This document shows, piece after piece, positions 45,262 through 54,478 of a stretch of 64,000 bases of DNA (the first letter of the stretch is position 1; every line of letters begins with the position of its first letter). The position numbers were made by a program, and so were the translations under genes. The notes under the pieces were generated by a model. That model made no database searches, was not told the DNA's origin, and saw only the letters and a list, made by a program, of their open reading frames with translations. The stretch is from JBKQVT01 sp963727245. GTDB lineage: Bacteria > Planctomycetota > Planctomycetia > Pirellulales > Thermoguttaceae. The stretch covers positions 682,001 to 746,000 of the forward strand of contig CAVSFO010000001.1 of assembly GCA_963727245.1 (NCBI GenBank), read 5' to 3'.

Positions 45262-46744
45262 CTACGTGACCTGCCCCAGCGAGTTCTTAAGTTTGCGGGG
45301 CGGCTCTGCGGCGGATTTGCCGGGCAGAGGATCAGGAGTGGCCAGGGGCAGTCGGCAATACAGGGTGCAGCCTGTGGCGGCATTATTTTCCGCCCACACG
45401 CGCCCCTGGTGCCCGCCGACAATCTCCCGGCAGATGGCCAATCCCAAGCCGGTGCCTCCCTGGTTCGATTTCGTCTTGCTGGATTGGACGAACTTGTCGA
45501 AGATGGCTTCCAATTCTTCGGGCGGGATTCCCGGTCCTTGGTCGCAGACGCTGAGCAAGGCCGCCCGGCCCGCCGCTTGCAGCCGGACGTCGATGATCCC
45601 CCAGGCCGGCGAGAACTTTACCGCGTTGCTCAGCAGGTTGCGGACGACCTGTTGAATGCGGTCCGGATCGACGTTGGCCGCGATGGGGCGCTCCGGCCCC
45701 TGGTAGCGGATCTCCACCTCGTGCTCGGAGTAGAGCGAGCGGAATTCGTCAATCACCAGTGCGACGAGTTCGTGCAGGTCGGCAAGGCGGAAGTCGAGGC
45801 TCATGCGGCCGGCTTCCAATTTCGAGAGGTCCAACAGGTCGTTGACCAGGTGGAGCAGGTTGTCGGCGCAATGGTCGACGTTATGGAAGAACTCGTGGAG
45901 TTCCTCGCGCTGGGCGGTGGCCGCCTCGCTGAGGCCGAACTTCGCGTAGCTCAAGATGCCGTGCAGCGGCGTGCGCAATTCGTGGCTGATGTTGGCCAGG
46001 AACTCGCTCTTGGCGCGGTCGGCCGATTCGGCGGCGCATTTCGCCTCGGCCAGCTTGTTGTTGCGAGCAATGATCTCCCGGGTCAGCCAGATCGTCCAGA
46101 TGATGATGACCCCGCTGGGCACGATGACCAGGAGGCAGGTGGCGATGACGTTGAAGAGGACGGACTGGGCCAGGCGTTGTCCGCTGCGGCGGGCTCGCGC
46201 CACCTTGGCGTCGGCAAAGGCGGCCGTTTCCGTAATGATCGTGCGCACGTCGTCCTTGAAGGGAGTGATGGCCCGATTGGCCTCCTCGGGCCGGGTGATC
46301 TTTCCGCTGCGAATCAACTCGACGACTTCCAGGAAATGCCGCCGATAGCGGCCCGCGGCGGCCGCGTAGCCGGCGACTTGCTGCTTTTCACCGGGGAGCA
46401 GGCAGGCCGCCTTCAGGTGTTCCAGGTCGTCGCGCGAGCTTTTCCCACAACTGGGTCCACTTGCGGAGATAGTCGCTGCGAGTCGGCGCGTCGTTCAGGT
46501 TGAGGAAGGAGTCCTTCTCGTAGCGGCGGCATTGCAGCGCCGAGACGACGGCCCGATTGGCCCACAGACTGTGGACGGCGTCCTGGTCGATGGCCACGTG
46601 GGCCAGGCGGGCCAGCCGCACTTGTTCCTTGAGCACGATGACGCCCGCCGCGACGACCAGGATGCAGGCCAGGACTGCGGCGGTATAGGCCTTGCGAGTG
46701 ACGCGGGGGCCGGCCAAAGATTCGATCTCGATATCCATTTCCAT
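45262..46744 (-). CDS. Membrane histidine kinase, frameshifted
   Basis: About 490 residues. The N-terminus (MEMDIEIESLAG.., helix YTAAVLACILVVAAGVIVLK) and an extracytoplasmic four-helix-like segment are in one frame to about 46435; a one-base shift then continues to a second helix (VLFNVIATCLLVIVPSGVII) and the kinase core: dimerisation His in SEFLANISHELRTPLHGILS, N box RNLLSNAVKFSPAWG, G1 LSVCDQGPGIPPEEL and G2 GGTGLGLAICREIVGGHQG. It probably phosphorylates the HD-GYP regulator downstream. Its core is a near copy of that of the kinase at 46906-48123. Confidence 0.88.
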
Positions 46745-46805
46745 TTTTCTTGCTGCGGTTGAGGTGTGATTATCTACAGAAGTTCATCGATTCCGCAACT
46801 TCCGT

Positions 46806-46913
46806 TCAGCCGAACCAAGCCGCTCTTTGGCAGCCTTGCTCATTGATGCACGTGGCATTGTCATCGACAACCAGGATTCGTCCCCGTTCTTCGCTTGCTG
46901 GCGATTCAGTCAC
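46806..46913 (-). pseudogene. Truncated response-regulator receiver stub
   Basis: A 35-codon frame starting with GTG at 46913, overlapping the stop of the upstream kinase gene by 4 bases-like coupling (GTGACTGA), and reading VTESPASEERGRILVVDDNA then TCINEQ before stopping at 46806. GRILVVDDNAT is the first strand and acidic pair of a receiver domain and matches the start of the HD-GYP regulator (GRVLIVDDNAT). The phosphoryl Asp and everything after are gone. It is what remains of a response regulator that once followed this kinase. Confidence 0.75.
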
Positions 46914-48123
46914 GGCAGGTCAACTCCAACTGCGGGCCGGCAGACTCCAACTCGGCATGAGCGACCAGCAGTTCGACGTAGAAGATGCAGCCTGCGCCCT
47001 GGTTGTTCTCCGCCCAGATGCGGCCCTTATGTTCGCCCACAATCTCCCGGCAAATGGCCAATCCCAAGCCGGTGCCTCCCTGGTTCGACTTCGTTTTGCT
47101 CGACTGGACGAACTTGTCGAACACCGTCTCCAGCTCGTCGGGCGGGATTCCCGGTCCCTCGTCGCGGACGCTGAGCAGCGCCGCTTTGCCCACCCGTCGC
47201 AGCCGGACATGAACGGCCGCCGAGGGGGGCGAGAACTTCACCGCGTTGCTCAACAGGTTGCGGATCACCTGTTGAATCCGCTCCGGATCGACCGTGGCGG
47301 CGATCGCCTGCTCCGGCCGTTCGTAGCGGATCTCGACCTGCTGCTCGGCCGAGAGCGAGCGGAATTCGTCAATCACGACCTCGACCAGCGGGTTCAGGTC
47401 GGCAACGTGAAAGTCGAGACTCATGCGGCCGGCTTCCAATTTCGACAGGTCCAAGAGGTCGTTGACCAGGTGGAGCAGGTTGTCGGCGCAATGGCTGACG
47501 TTGTGGAAAAAATCGTGGAGTTCCTCGCGCTCGGCGGTGGCCGCCTCGTTCAGGCCGAACCTTGCGTAGCTCAAGATGCCGTGCAGCGGCGTGCGCAGCT
47601 CGTGGCTGATGTTGGCCAGGAACTCGCTCTTGGAGCGGTTGGCCGCTTCGGCGGCGTCCCGCTGCTCCTCGACGAGCCTGGAGAGCGAGAGCAACTGCGC
47701 CTGGGCAACCAACAACACTTGCACGTCCAGAAGTCCCACCCGCCCCTGGTGGTCGACCAGGATCGGCTCGAACGCCTGCTGGTGCGGCCGCGCCAAGGCG
47801 AACTCGGCGGCACGGTTGATCGTGCAGGCGGCTTCCAGCCGAAGCATGTCGCCGCAAAACATCTCGACGAACTCGCGTATCGGCCGCTTCAAGAAGATCT
47901 CGCGGAAGAACGGCCGGCTCAAGTGCCGGAACAGGCTGTCGCGGGAAACGGCTTCCAGCACTTGATCGCCGTCCAGAACCATGGCGCCGGGCAACTCGAT
48001 GCGCTCGTCGAAGGCGTCCTTCACGGACTCCGTCAAGTCGCCGGCCTGGACGGTGAAATCGCACGTCGGCAGGTCCGCCAGCGTGTGACCGATGGTTGTC
48101 TGTTCGTTGGTTGCGGCTGGCAT
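46906..48123 (-). CDS. Soluble histidine kinase with CBS-like N-terminal domains
   Basis: 405 residues from ATG 48123 (MPAATNEQTTIGHTLADLPT). The first ~190 residues hold two CBS-like halves (GAMVLDGDQVLEAVSRDSLF and FEPILVDHQGRVGLLDVQVL), which often sense adenine nucleotides, and no membrane helix. The kinase core follows: SEFLANISHELRTPLHGILS, RNLLSNAVKFSPPSA, DEGPGIPPDELETVFDKFVQ and GGTGLGLAICREIVGEHKG. The core is nearly identical, also in nucleotides, to that of the neighbouring kinase, so the two arose by local duplication. The open frame upstream to 48264 is repeat sequence. Confidence 0.9.
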   Translation of the reverse strand: MPAATNEQTTIGHTLADLPTCDFTVQAGDLTESVKDAFDERIELPGAMVLDGDQVLEAVSRDSLFRHLSRPFFREIFLKRPIREFVEMFCGDMLRLEAACTINRAAEFALARPHQQAFEPILVDHQGRVGLLDVQVLLVAQAQLLSLSRLVEEQRDAAEAANRSKSEFLANISHELRTPLHGILSYARFGLNEAATAEREELHDFFHNVSHCADNLLHLVNDLLDLSKLEAGRMSLDFHVADLNPLVEVVIDEFRSLSAEQQVEIRYERPEQAIAATVDPERIQQVIRNLLSNAVKFSPPSAAVHVRLRRVGKAALLSVRDEGPGIPPDELETVFDKFVQSSKTKSNQGGTGLGLAICREIVGEHKGRIWAENNQGAGCIFYVELLVAHAELESAGPQLELTCRD

Positions 48124-48148
48124 CGTGCTTCTCAGATATCTCGGCTCA

Positions 48149-48229
48149 GGGGAAAAAGGTGACAGGCACCATTTGCCGGAACGGCCCGGAGGGTGCTTCG
48201 CACAAACGGTGCCTGTCACCTTTTTCCCC
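48149..48229 (+). repeat. GGGGAAAAAGGTGACAGGCACC inverted repeat
   Basis: Arms GGGAAAAAGGTGACAGGCAC and GTGCCTGTCACCTTTTTCCC pair exactly around about 38 bases, just upstream of the soluble kinase gene. Within the 48124-48498 gap nothing else is recognisable. Confidence 0.9.
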
Positions 48230-48498
48230 GGCCCATGGTGCAATGTCTTGAAATCTCTTGGCAAAGCTAGCTTTTTCCAAAGCGTGGGGATGCCGCAGCA
48301 TGTGTTAGAAGCGTGTTAGGAAGTTCGCTTGCCGGCAAGCTTGGGCTCCCACAGATGGTGGAAGCTTGCGAGTCCAATGGCTGGAGTGACGCCGAGGTAT
48401 GTCAAGCCGCCGAGGTGTCCAATTCCTCGCTTGGGCGCTCACGAGGGCTATCCCCCTCCGCCGGCCCGCGGGCTTCGGTTGCGGAAGCAGCCGGCGGA

Positions 48499-48966
48499 TC
48501 AGCGGCCGTGCTGGCAGGCGGCGGCGGCTTGGGCGCGATCGAAGAGTTCCCGGCGAAGATGCTCGTCGGAAACGTATCTCCGCAAGCAGGTCTCCAGCAC
48601 CACGAGATCGTCGGCCGTCACCGGACCGATCTTGTAGGCACTGAAAATCGCCTGCTTCAGTCGCGGCAGGTAGCGATCGCGAAGCTTGCGAGGATCGGGC
48701 TGCTGAAAATACCTGCCGTTGCTGCCGCTGGCCTCGACGGCCGCCCTGCTGCCGACGCAGGCCGTCGCCTCGGCGACCGCTTCGGAAGCCATGCCCGGGC
48801 TGCCCCCGGCGGCACTGGCGACCATCCGCCCCGCGTCTGGATTCCGCGCCGGGTCGATGGCCTTCTCCAGGCGCCGCCAGAGACGGAGGCGATGCTCGAA
48901 CATTCGGCAGCGATAGGCTTGCCACTGTTTGCCGACGATTCTCCGTCCACTGGCATCAGTATTCAT
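48499..48966 (-). CDS. Hypothetical protein, 155 residues
   Basis: No family recognised. The sequence starts MNTDASGRRIVGKQWQAYRC, is rich in Arg/Ala, and contains a charged helical part PRKLRDRYLPRLKQAIFSAY. No signal peptide or membrane segment. The GC-rich frame gives several overlapping open frames here, so the choice of this frame is uncertain; it is favoured by its mixed composition and by a plausible start after GAGGTGCATCC. Confidence 0.4.
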   Translation of the reverse strand: MNTDASGRRIVGKQWQAYRCRMFEHRLRLWRRLEKAIDPARNPDAGRMVASAAGGSPGMASEAVAEATACVGSRAAVEASGSNGRYFQQPDPRKLRDRYLPRLKQAIFSAYKIGPVTADDLVVLETCLRRYVSDEHLRRELFDRAQAAAACQHGR

Positions 48967-49060
48967 GGATGCACCTCGGTCGTGCCGGCGCCCGACATCT
49001 CAGTCTCCTTGGCCCCTAAATTGGATGCGCAAGGGACGCCGTTTTTTCACGAAAAGTTCT

Positions 49061-49087
49061 CCCGGCGGCGAAATTTCCGCCGCCGGG
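49061..49087 (+). terminator. Strong hairpin CCCGGCGGCG-AAATTTC-CGCCGCCGGG
   Basis: An exact 10-base stem with a 7-base loop in the 48967-49266 gap. There is no following T run on either strand, so it could be a factor-dependent end, a protein site or simply a repeat. A second weaker stem, CCGGCCGG..CCGACCGG, lies at about 49155-49185. Confidence 0.5.
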
Positions 49088-49266
49088 CCGTCGCTGGAAA
49101 AAATTCGATCCTCATTATCCTGCAAGCACTTGCGTCACGGGGCGGGGGGCTGCTTCCGGCCGGCCGGAAATTTTTCCGACCGGGAAGACCGGAAGCGGCA
49201 ATAATCCGGTCGCGATGGGGCGATTAGTGAGGCGGCTGTGGGAAAGATGCGACGGGAGACAGATTC

Positions 49267-49701
49267 ATGAACGTCACGAACGTTTCCCGTGGCCTCCTCC
49301 TGGCGCAGGTGAAAGGAGTGGGAGGCGAATCCTACCTGCAAGCGTTTTGTCGCGCGGTCGGGCCGTCCGACTGTGTGGTGATCCTTTTGGCGGGATTGGC
49401 CGTCTTCGCAGGGGCGTGTTTTTTGGTTGCAAAATGCCGGCAACCCTCTGTTATCGCTTCCTGCCTTATCTTTCTGCCCCTGCCGCTGCTCATCGCTCTG
49501 TTTCGGGCGCTTGGAAAACAGGTTGAGGGGCTTCTTACCCTGTCGGCATCCTCAGTGCAGCCAAGCACCGCTCAAATCGCCGCCGCTGTGGCGAGTGGTC
49601 TGGCGCCGTTGTTCTTGGCCCTGATGGTGACTTGGCCCTCCTACCTGGTGTTCGCGGTCGGACTGGTCGTCCGCACTGTGAACCACAGCAAAGGACGATG
49701 A
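49267..49701 (+). CDS. Small integral membrane protein, hypothetical
   Basis: 144 residues with three membrane segments: CVVILLAGLAVFAGACFLVA, SCLIFLPLPLLIALFRALG and IAAAVASGLAPLFLALMVTW, with a short Ser-rich loop between the last two. The size and spacing recall TolQ/MotA-like channel proteins (SGLAPLFLALMVTWP), but family residues are not sufficient to claim it. Starts at ATG 49267 (MNVTNVSRGLLLAQVKGVGG). Confidence 0.6.
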   Translation: MNVTNVSRGLLLAQVKGVGGESYLQAFCRAVGPSDCVVILLAGLAVFAGACFLVAKCRQPSVIASCLIFLPLPLLIALFRALGKQVEGLLTLSASSVQPSTAQIAAAVASGLAPLFLALMVTWPSYLVFAVGLVVRTVNHSKGR

Positions 49702-49827
49702 ATAGGGAGCAGCGGGTCGGCTACCAGTCGAGGCCCGTTTCCATACGCGCCAGCGGGAGGTGGTATCGACGATGCCCTCGCGTGGGGGCCCACTGTGCCG
49801 TGCGCTCGCATTTTGCGAACAGCGGGG

Positions 49828-49856
49828 TTGACTGTTCGTATCGTGCGAACTAGAAT
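49828..49856 (+). promoter_or_regulatory. higBA promoter and operator
   Basis: TTGACT (49828-49833), exactly 17 bases, TAGAAT (49851-49856): a near-consensus sigma-70 promoter 33 bases before higB. The spacer is itself an inverted repeat, GTTCG-TATCGTG-CGAAC, and an extra half-site TTTGCGAAC lies just upstream at about 49812-49820. This is where HigA would bind for autorepression. Confidence 0.75.
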
Positions 49857-49889
49857 AGGGTCGGATGCCGATCCCAGGGGCAGTCACCG

Positions 49890-50270
49890 GTGCGCGTCAT
49901 CTCCAAGGCACGTCTGAAACGGTTCTGGGAATCCCCCGGCCGTCAGGACGCCGAAGGACCACTGCGGGCGTGGTACACCCACGTCAATAGCAAGACCGTT
50001 TCATGGCACGCCTGGGGCAACGTCAGAGCGGAGTTCGGCAATGCCAGCCTGGTGGGCAACTGCGTTGTCTTTAACATCGGGGGCAACAAGTACCGCTTAA
50101 TTGCCCGCGTCCTTTATCCCAGCCGGAAGGTCTTTGTTCTGAAGGTGATGACCCACGAGGAATACGACGACGGCAAGTGGAAGGACCAGTGTGGTTGCTT
50201 TGCTCCTCCCCCGCAACGAACCAGAGAAACGAGAGACACGACGCGCAGGCGGCAGCGAAAAGGATGGTGA
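49890..50270 (+). CDS. higB: HigB-type mRNA interferase toxin
   Basis: 126 residues starting GTG at 49890 with MRVISKARLKRFWESPGRQD, then PLRAWYTHVNSKTVSWHAWG, CVVFNIGGNKYRLIARVLY and FVLKVMTHEEYDDGKWKDQC. These are the signature pieces of the HigB_toxin family (RelE fold), whose members cut translated mRNA. The usual family protein ends near DGKWK; a basic tail of ~25 residues is added here. HigA follows 3 bases downstream, toxin first, as is normal for higBA. Confidence 0.9.
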   Translation: MRVISKARLKRFWESPGRQDAEGPLRAWYTHVNSKTVSWHAWGNVRAEFGNASLVGNCVVFNIGGNKYRLIARVLYPSRKVFVLKVMTHEEYDDGKWKDQCGCFAPPPQRTRETRDTTRRRQRKGW

Positions 50271-50273
50271 AGC

Positions 50274-50708
50274 ATGGCGACGGCTCAGGCGAAGTTCAAG
50301 TTGAAGGGAAAGAACCGGGATCGCTACCTGGAGCGTGTGGCGGCGTTTCCGCTGGCGTCGATCAAGTCCGAGGAGCATCTTGAGGCTGCCCAAGCGGTCA
50401 TGGATCGGCTGCTTGCCCAAGGGGAACTCGAAGGCGGCGAGGAGATGTATCTCGATGCCCTCAGCGACCTCGTGGCGGCCTACGAGGATCAGCACTACCG
50501 AATCGCTCCTGCCCCTGATGCCGACATGCTCCGGCACCTGATGGAGGCCAAGATCGTCACGCAGGCACAACTGGGCCGGGAGACGGGAATTGCCAAGTCG
50601 ACAATCTCCGAGGTTCTCGCCGGCAAGAAACCGTTCAGCCGGCAGATGATTCGCAGGCTGGCAGACTACTTCAGGGTGGATGTGAGCATCCTGGCGGCCA
50701 ATCTGTGA
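50274..50708 (+). CDS. higA: HigA-type helix-turn-helix antitoxin
   Basis: 144 residues. The N-terminal half (LERVAAFPLASIKSEEHLEA, DLVAAYEDQHYRIAPAPDAD) is the part that binds toxin in this group; the C-terminal half is an XRE helix-turn-helix: VTQAQLGRETGIAKSTISEV and RRLADYFRVDVSILAANL. It should neutralise HigB and repress the promoter at 49828-49856, whose spacer contains a matching inverted repeat. Confidence 0.9.
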   Translation: MATAQAKFKLKGKNRDRYLERVAAFPLASIKSEEHLEAAQAVMDRLLAQGELEGGEEMYLDALSDLVAAYEDQHYRIAPAPDADMLRHLMEAKIVTQAQLGRETGIAKSTISEVLAGKKPFSRQMIRRLADYFRVDVSILAANL

Positions 50709-50923
50709 ACCCGCCTTTCGACCACGTTCAGCGGTTGATATCACGCCGCCCTGGCCCGGCACGCCCTCGATTCGACCTTGACCGGGGAAAGGCCCCTCAT
50801 TAACATCTCCCCCCGGTACGCAGAATCCCCCGCGCGACTGGGTGCTCTGCGGGCTCTGCGTAGCTTCTCATCACTACTTCTCATCTTCTCGTCGGCCGTT
50901 TGCCCTGGAGCAGAGCGAGCGCT

Positions 50924-51854
50924 ATGTTCCTGACCAGCGTGATCGTGGGTCTGATGCTGGGCGTTGATCCGGGCCCGGTGGGTTCCGGGGATCCTCAGAT
51001 GCCGGCGTGGGGTTCGTATGGAGCCGCGGCGCCGGCCGCTTCCCCTTGGGCGGCCGGGCCTCCACCGCCCGGCGCCTCCACTTGGCCGGCCGGGCCTCCG
51101 CCGCCGGCGTTGGCCACGGCGCTGCCCCCGCCGCCTCCGCCGTTGCCGGTCGGAAACCCTCCGCTGGTGTTGCCGCCGATCGAGCCCGACACGCAGTCGA
51201 CCTGGTACGCACGGGTGGACTACCTTTATTGGAACGAGGTGTTTCAGGGCGCCGTATTCGACCACGAGTCGGGCGTACTGACGACGGTCGGCTACCAGCG
51301 GCGGCGGGAGCAGGAGCGATACCGCGTCGAACTGTTCACCGGCAACGTGGATTACTTCGGCGGCGAGTACGACGGGAACAACTATCAGCCGCTGGACTCC
51401 ACGACCAATTATCTCGGCGGCCGGGGCGAGATCGAGTATCTCCTCGAGCCGACCAACCTGGTCAACAACCGCTTCATCATCGGCTTGGGCACGCGTTTCT
51501 GGTTCCGCAACGTGGCGCAGGACTCGGACGCCGGCTACCAGGAAACCTGGTGGACGATCTACCCGTACCTGGGCTGGGAGGGCCGGCACGAAATCAGCCC
51601 GTACCTCGAATCGTTCGCTGGGCTGCGCAGGGATGACCGCCGTAAATTATGAATACGTGTCCTACTACGACGTGGCTCTGCACCCCAAGCTGGGCATTAC
51701 GGCCCAGGCGGAGTTGGGACTGCGCAGCCAGCGATTCTTGCTCTCCGCCTTGTTCGAGGTGATGACCTGGAGCCAGTCGGGCTGGGTGCAGGACATGTGC
51801 CAGCCGAATTCGCAGATGTACACCGTCGGGTTGCACGCGGGATATATGTTCTGA
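50924..51854 (+). CDS. BBP7-type outer-membrane beta-barrel protein, frameshifted
   Basis: About 309 residues. Short hydrophobic N-terminus (MFLTSVIVGLMLGV), a Pro/Ala/Gly-rich linker (PPPPGASTWPAGPPPPALAT), then alternating polar/hydrophobic strands with many Tyr and Gly (STWYARVDYLYWNEVFQGAV, GGRGEIEYLLEPTNLV, GLGTRFWFRN). A one-base shift near 51625 is needed to continue with TAVNYEYVSYYDVALHPKLG and end MYTVGLHAGYMF, a typical beta-barrel C-terminus with aromatic last residue. This is the layout of planctomycete BBP7 family proteins. The carrier gene follows 2 bases later. Confidence 0.78.
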
Positions 51855-51856
51855 CG

Positions 51857-53146
51857 ATGGCAAACTGGACAGTCCTGAAGGCCCTGAAGTATCGCAACTT
51901 CCGCCTCTTCTTCTTCGGCCAGAGCATCTCCCTGATCGGCACCTGGATGCAGCAACTCGCCATGGCCTGGCTGGTGTACCGCTTGACCGACTCGCCATTC
52001 CTGCTGGGGCTGGTGGCTTTCTGCAGCCAGGTGCCCATCCTGCTGTTTTCCTCCCTGGCGGGCGTGTTCATCGATCGTTGGAACCTGCGGCGGACCATCA
52101 TTGTCACCCAAAGCCTGGCGCTCGTGCAGGCCGCCATCCTGGTCGTCCTCACCCTCAGCGGCGTGGTCGCCGTCTGGCAGATCATTCTCTTGAGCATCTT
52201 TCTCGGCCTGGTCAACGCCGTCGATATGCCGGCACGGCAGGCCTTTCTCATCCAGATGGTGGAAGACCGCGAGAACCTCACCAGCGCGATCGGGCTGAAC
52301 TCGTCGATGTTCAATGGCGCGCGGCTGATCGGCCCCACCCTTGCCGGCATTTTGATCTTTAGGGCGGGAGAGTGGCTCTGCTTCCTGCTCAACTCACTGA
52401 GTTACCTGGCGGTGCTCGTGGCGCTGGTGGCAATCCGGGTAACATGGTCGGCGCCGGCCCGGCCGCCAAAACACGTCCTGCACGAGTTGCGGGAAGGATT
52501 CCTCTACGCCTTCGGCTTCCTGCCCATCCGCTCTCTCTTGCTGCTGCTGGCCGTGGTGAGCCTGACGTACATGCCGCTGCTGGTGCTGATGCCGGTGTTC
52601 GCCAAGGAAGTGCTGGGGGGCGGAGCGCGCACCTGTGGGCTCTTGACCGCCGCCATGGGCCTGGGGGCGATGGCCGGGGCCTTGCTGCTGGCCTTCCGCA
52701 AAACCGTGCTCGGCCTGGGAAGGCAGATCGCTTGGGCCAGCGGCGCCTTCGGCTTGGGGACGATCGCCTTCTCCTTGTCCCACGTGCTGCCGCTTTCGCT
52801 GGCGCTGCTGGCGGCCACCGGCTTGGCCATGATGATGGAAACGACGGCCACCAATACCATCCTGCAAACCATTCTCGAAGAAGACAAGCGCGGCCGGGTC
52901 ATGAGCTTCTATGCCACCGCCTTCGTGGGCATGGCCCCCGTGGGCAGTCTGCTGGCGGGAAGTTTGGCCACCCGCTTCGGCGCCGTCCATACGATCCAGC
53001 TTGCCGGGGCCTTCTGTCTCCTCGGCTCGCTGGTCTTCACCCGGCACTTGCCCACTTTGCGCAGGATCGTCCGGCCCATCTATCAGCAGATGGGGATTCT
53101 ACCGGAAGACGTCATCGAGGCTGCCTCGGCGGCGGGCGAAAAGTAG
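51857..53146 (+). CDS. Major facilitator superfamily transporter (MFS_3/EntS-like)
   Basis: 429 residues, about 12 membrane segments. Start at ATG 51857 gives ALKYRNFRLFFFGQSISLIG, the usual opening of this subfamily; loop 2-3 motif GVFIDRWNLRRTIIVTQSLA and PARQAFLIQMVEDRENLTSA are characteristic, as is the second-half DKRGRVMSFYATAFVGMAPV. Members export siderophores, drugs or small metabolites. The last residues (YQQMGILPEDVIEAASAAGE) form a soluble tail. Probably co-transcribed with the beta-barrel gene 2 bases upstream. Confidence 0.93.
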   Translation: MANWTVLKALKYRNFRLFFFGQSISLIGTWMQQLAMAWLVYRLTDSPFLLGLVAFCSQVPILLFSSLAGVFIDRWNLRRTIIVTQSLALVQAAILVVLTLSGVVAVWQIILLSIFLGLVNAVDMPARQAFLIQMVEDRENLTSAIGLNSSMFNGARLIGPTLAGILIFRAGEWLCFLLNSLSYLAVLVALVAIRVTWSAPARPPKHVLHELREGFLYAFGFLPIRSLLLLLAVVSLTYMPLLVLMPVFAKEVLGGGARTCGLLTAAMGLGAMAGALLLAFRKTVLGLGRQIAWASGAFGLGTIAFSLSHVLPLSLALLAATGLAMMMETTATNTILQTILEEDKRGRVMSFYATAFVGMAPVGSLLAGSLATRFGAVHTIQLAGAFCLLGSLVFTRHLPTLRRIVRPIYQQMGILPEDVIEAASAAGEK

Positions 53147-53285
53147 CACGCCATAGGCCGTGTGTCGTCCGCGGTATCCGGCACACGCCGTGTGCCGTCC
53201 GTTGCGGTGGCATCAAGCGCAACAACGAACGCTAAATGTCGCCGGGCCGAAAACAACAGACGGCACACGGCGTGTGCCGGATACT
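53147..53285 (+). repeat. Family D palindromes, inverted pair
   Basis: ATCCGGCACACGCCGTGTGC on the left and GGCACACGGCGTGTGCCGGA on the right, separated by about 75 bases, with a further degenerate copy CACGCCATAGGCCGTGTGTC at the left end. It fills the space between the convergent carrier and mreB-like genes. Confidence 0.88.
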
Positions 53286-53315
53286 TTCCGGGCCGTGGAC
53301 AGCTACGATCCCGGC

Positions 53316-54366
53316 CTACACGTCCTCGTCGCTCGATTGCAGCGAGGGTTGCCACTGCGGAAGGTGCTCCAGGCAGATGAGCAGCCCGCGGGCGACGGTC
53401 GTCAGCGGCTGCGGATCGACGCGGACGGGCACCCCGGTGTGCTGGCTGAGGAAGCGATCCAGCCGCCGCAACAGCGAGCCGCCGCCGCAGAGGACCATGC
53501 CGTGATCGACCAGGTCGGCGGCCAGGTCGGGACTGCACTGGTCGAGCGTGGTCTTGACGGCTTCCAGGATCGCTTCCAGCGGATCGCCCAGTGCCTGGCG
53601 GATTTCCTCGCTGGTGACGGTGGCTTTCCGCGGCAAGCCGCTGGCGGCATCCAGGCCGCTGACCTCCGCGACCAGTTCCTCTTCCAGCGGCGCGGCGCTG
53701 CCCAGGTCGATCCGCAGCCGCTCGGCGGCGGGCAGTCCGATGCGGAGGCTGTAGTGGCGGCGGAGGTAATCGACGATCGCCCGGTCCATCTGGTCGCCGC
53801 CGCTGCGGACCGATTGTGCGGCGACGGGCTGGGCGAGGCTGAGGACGGCGATTTCCGTGTTGCCGCCGCCGACGTCGCAGACCATGCTGGCCAGCGGCTC
53901 GGCCACGGGCAGCCCGGCGCCGATGGCGGCGGCCTGGGCCTTGCCGATGAGCCAGACCTGTCCCGCGCCGGCCCGCCCCACGCTGTTGAAGACCGCCCGC
54001 CGCTCCACCGGCGTGATGCGGCGCGGCACGCCCACCAACACCCGCGGCTTCAGCCGCCAGCCGGGCGGTTGCGCCTTGCGGAGAAAATACGCGCAGCATC
54101 GCCTCGCAGAGTTGGAAATCGGCGATCACGCCGTCGCCCAGCGGCCGGACAACCGCGATCGTTTCCGGAGTGCGGCCTTCCATTTGCCGGGCGAGGTGTC
54201 CCACGGCGCCGCCCCCGGCGAGAATGCGGCCGGTGCCGTGCTGGACGGCCACCACGGAGGGTTCGTCCAGCAGGATGCCTTCGCCGACGGCGCCGATCCG
54301 GGTATTGGCCGTGCCCAGGTCGATGGCCAGGTCGCAGCGCAGGTACTCAAGAAGGTGTCGGAGCAT
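53316..54366 (-). CDS. mreB: MreB-like actin homologue, frameshifted
   Basis: About 350 residues. In one frame from 54366: LAIDLGTANTRIGAVGEGIL, DEPSVVAV, MEGRTPETIAVVRPLGDGVI. After a one-base shift near 54080: VLVGVPRRITPVERRAVFNS, LIGKAQAAAIGAGLPVAEPL, SMVCDVGGGNTEIAVLSLAQ, GGDQMDRAIVDYLRRHYSL and HGMVLCGGGSLLRRLD. All phosphate-1, phosphate-2 and adenosine motifs of MreB are present. MreB filaments guide cell-wall synthesis in rods. Most planctomycetes of this group are described as lacking typical shape genes, so the presence with an MreC-shaped neighbour is noteworthy. Confidence 0.85.
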
Positions 54367-54378
54367 CCGCGGGAATTA

Positions 54379-54478
54379 AGGAGGAAGGATAAAGGATGAA
54401 GGATAAAGGATAAAGGCGGAAGGCGGAAGGGGGAGGGCGGAAGGCAAAAGCCCGTCCGGTCATCCTTCATCCTTCCCC
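54379..54478 (+). repeat. GGATGAAGGATAAAGG simple-unit repeat with inverted mate
   Basis: GGATAAAGGATGAAGGATAA and GGCGGAAGGCGGAAGGGGGA units on the left, CATCCTTCATCCTTCCCCC on the right. The same type occurs at 57722-57822. It lies between the mreB-like gene and the small membrane protein and touches the latter's 3' end. Confidence 0.8.

Noticed and set aside
48305..48925. Arg/Gly-rich minus-strand frame of about 206 codons
   Set aside because: Overlaps the better balanced frame at 48499-48966 and has the composition of a GC-rich shadow.
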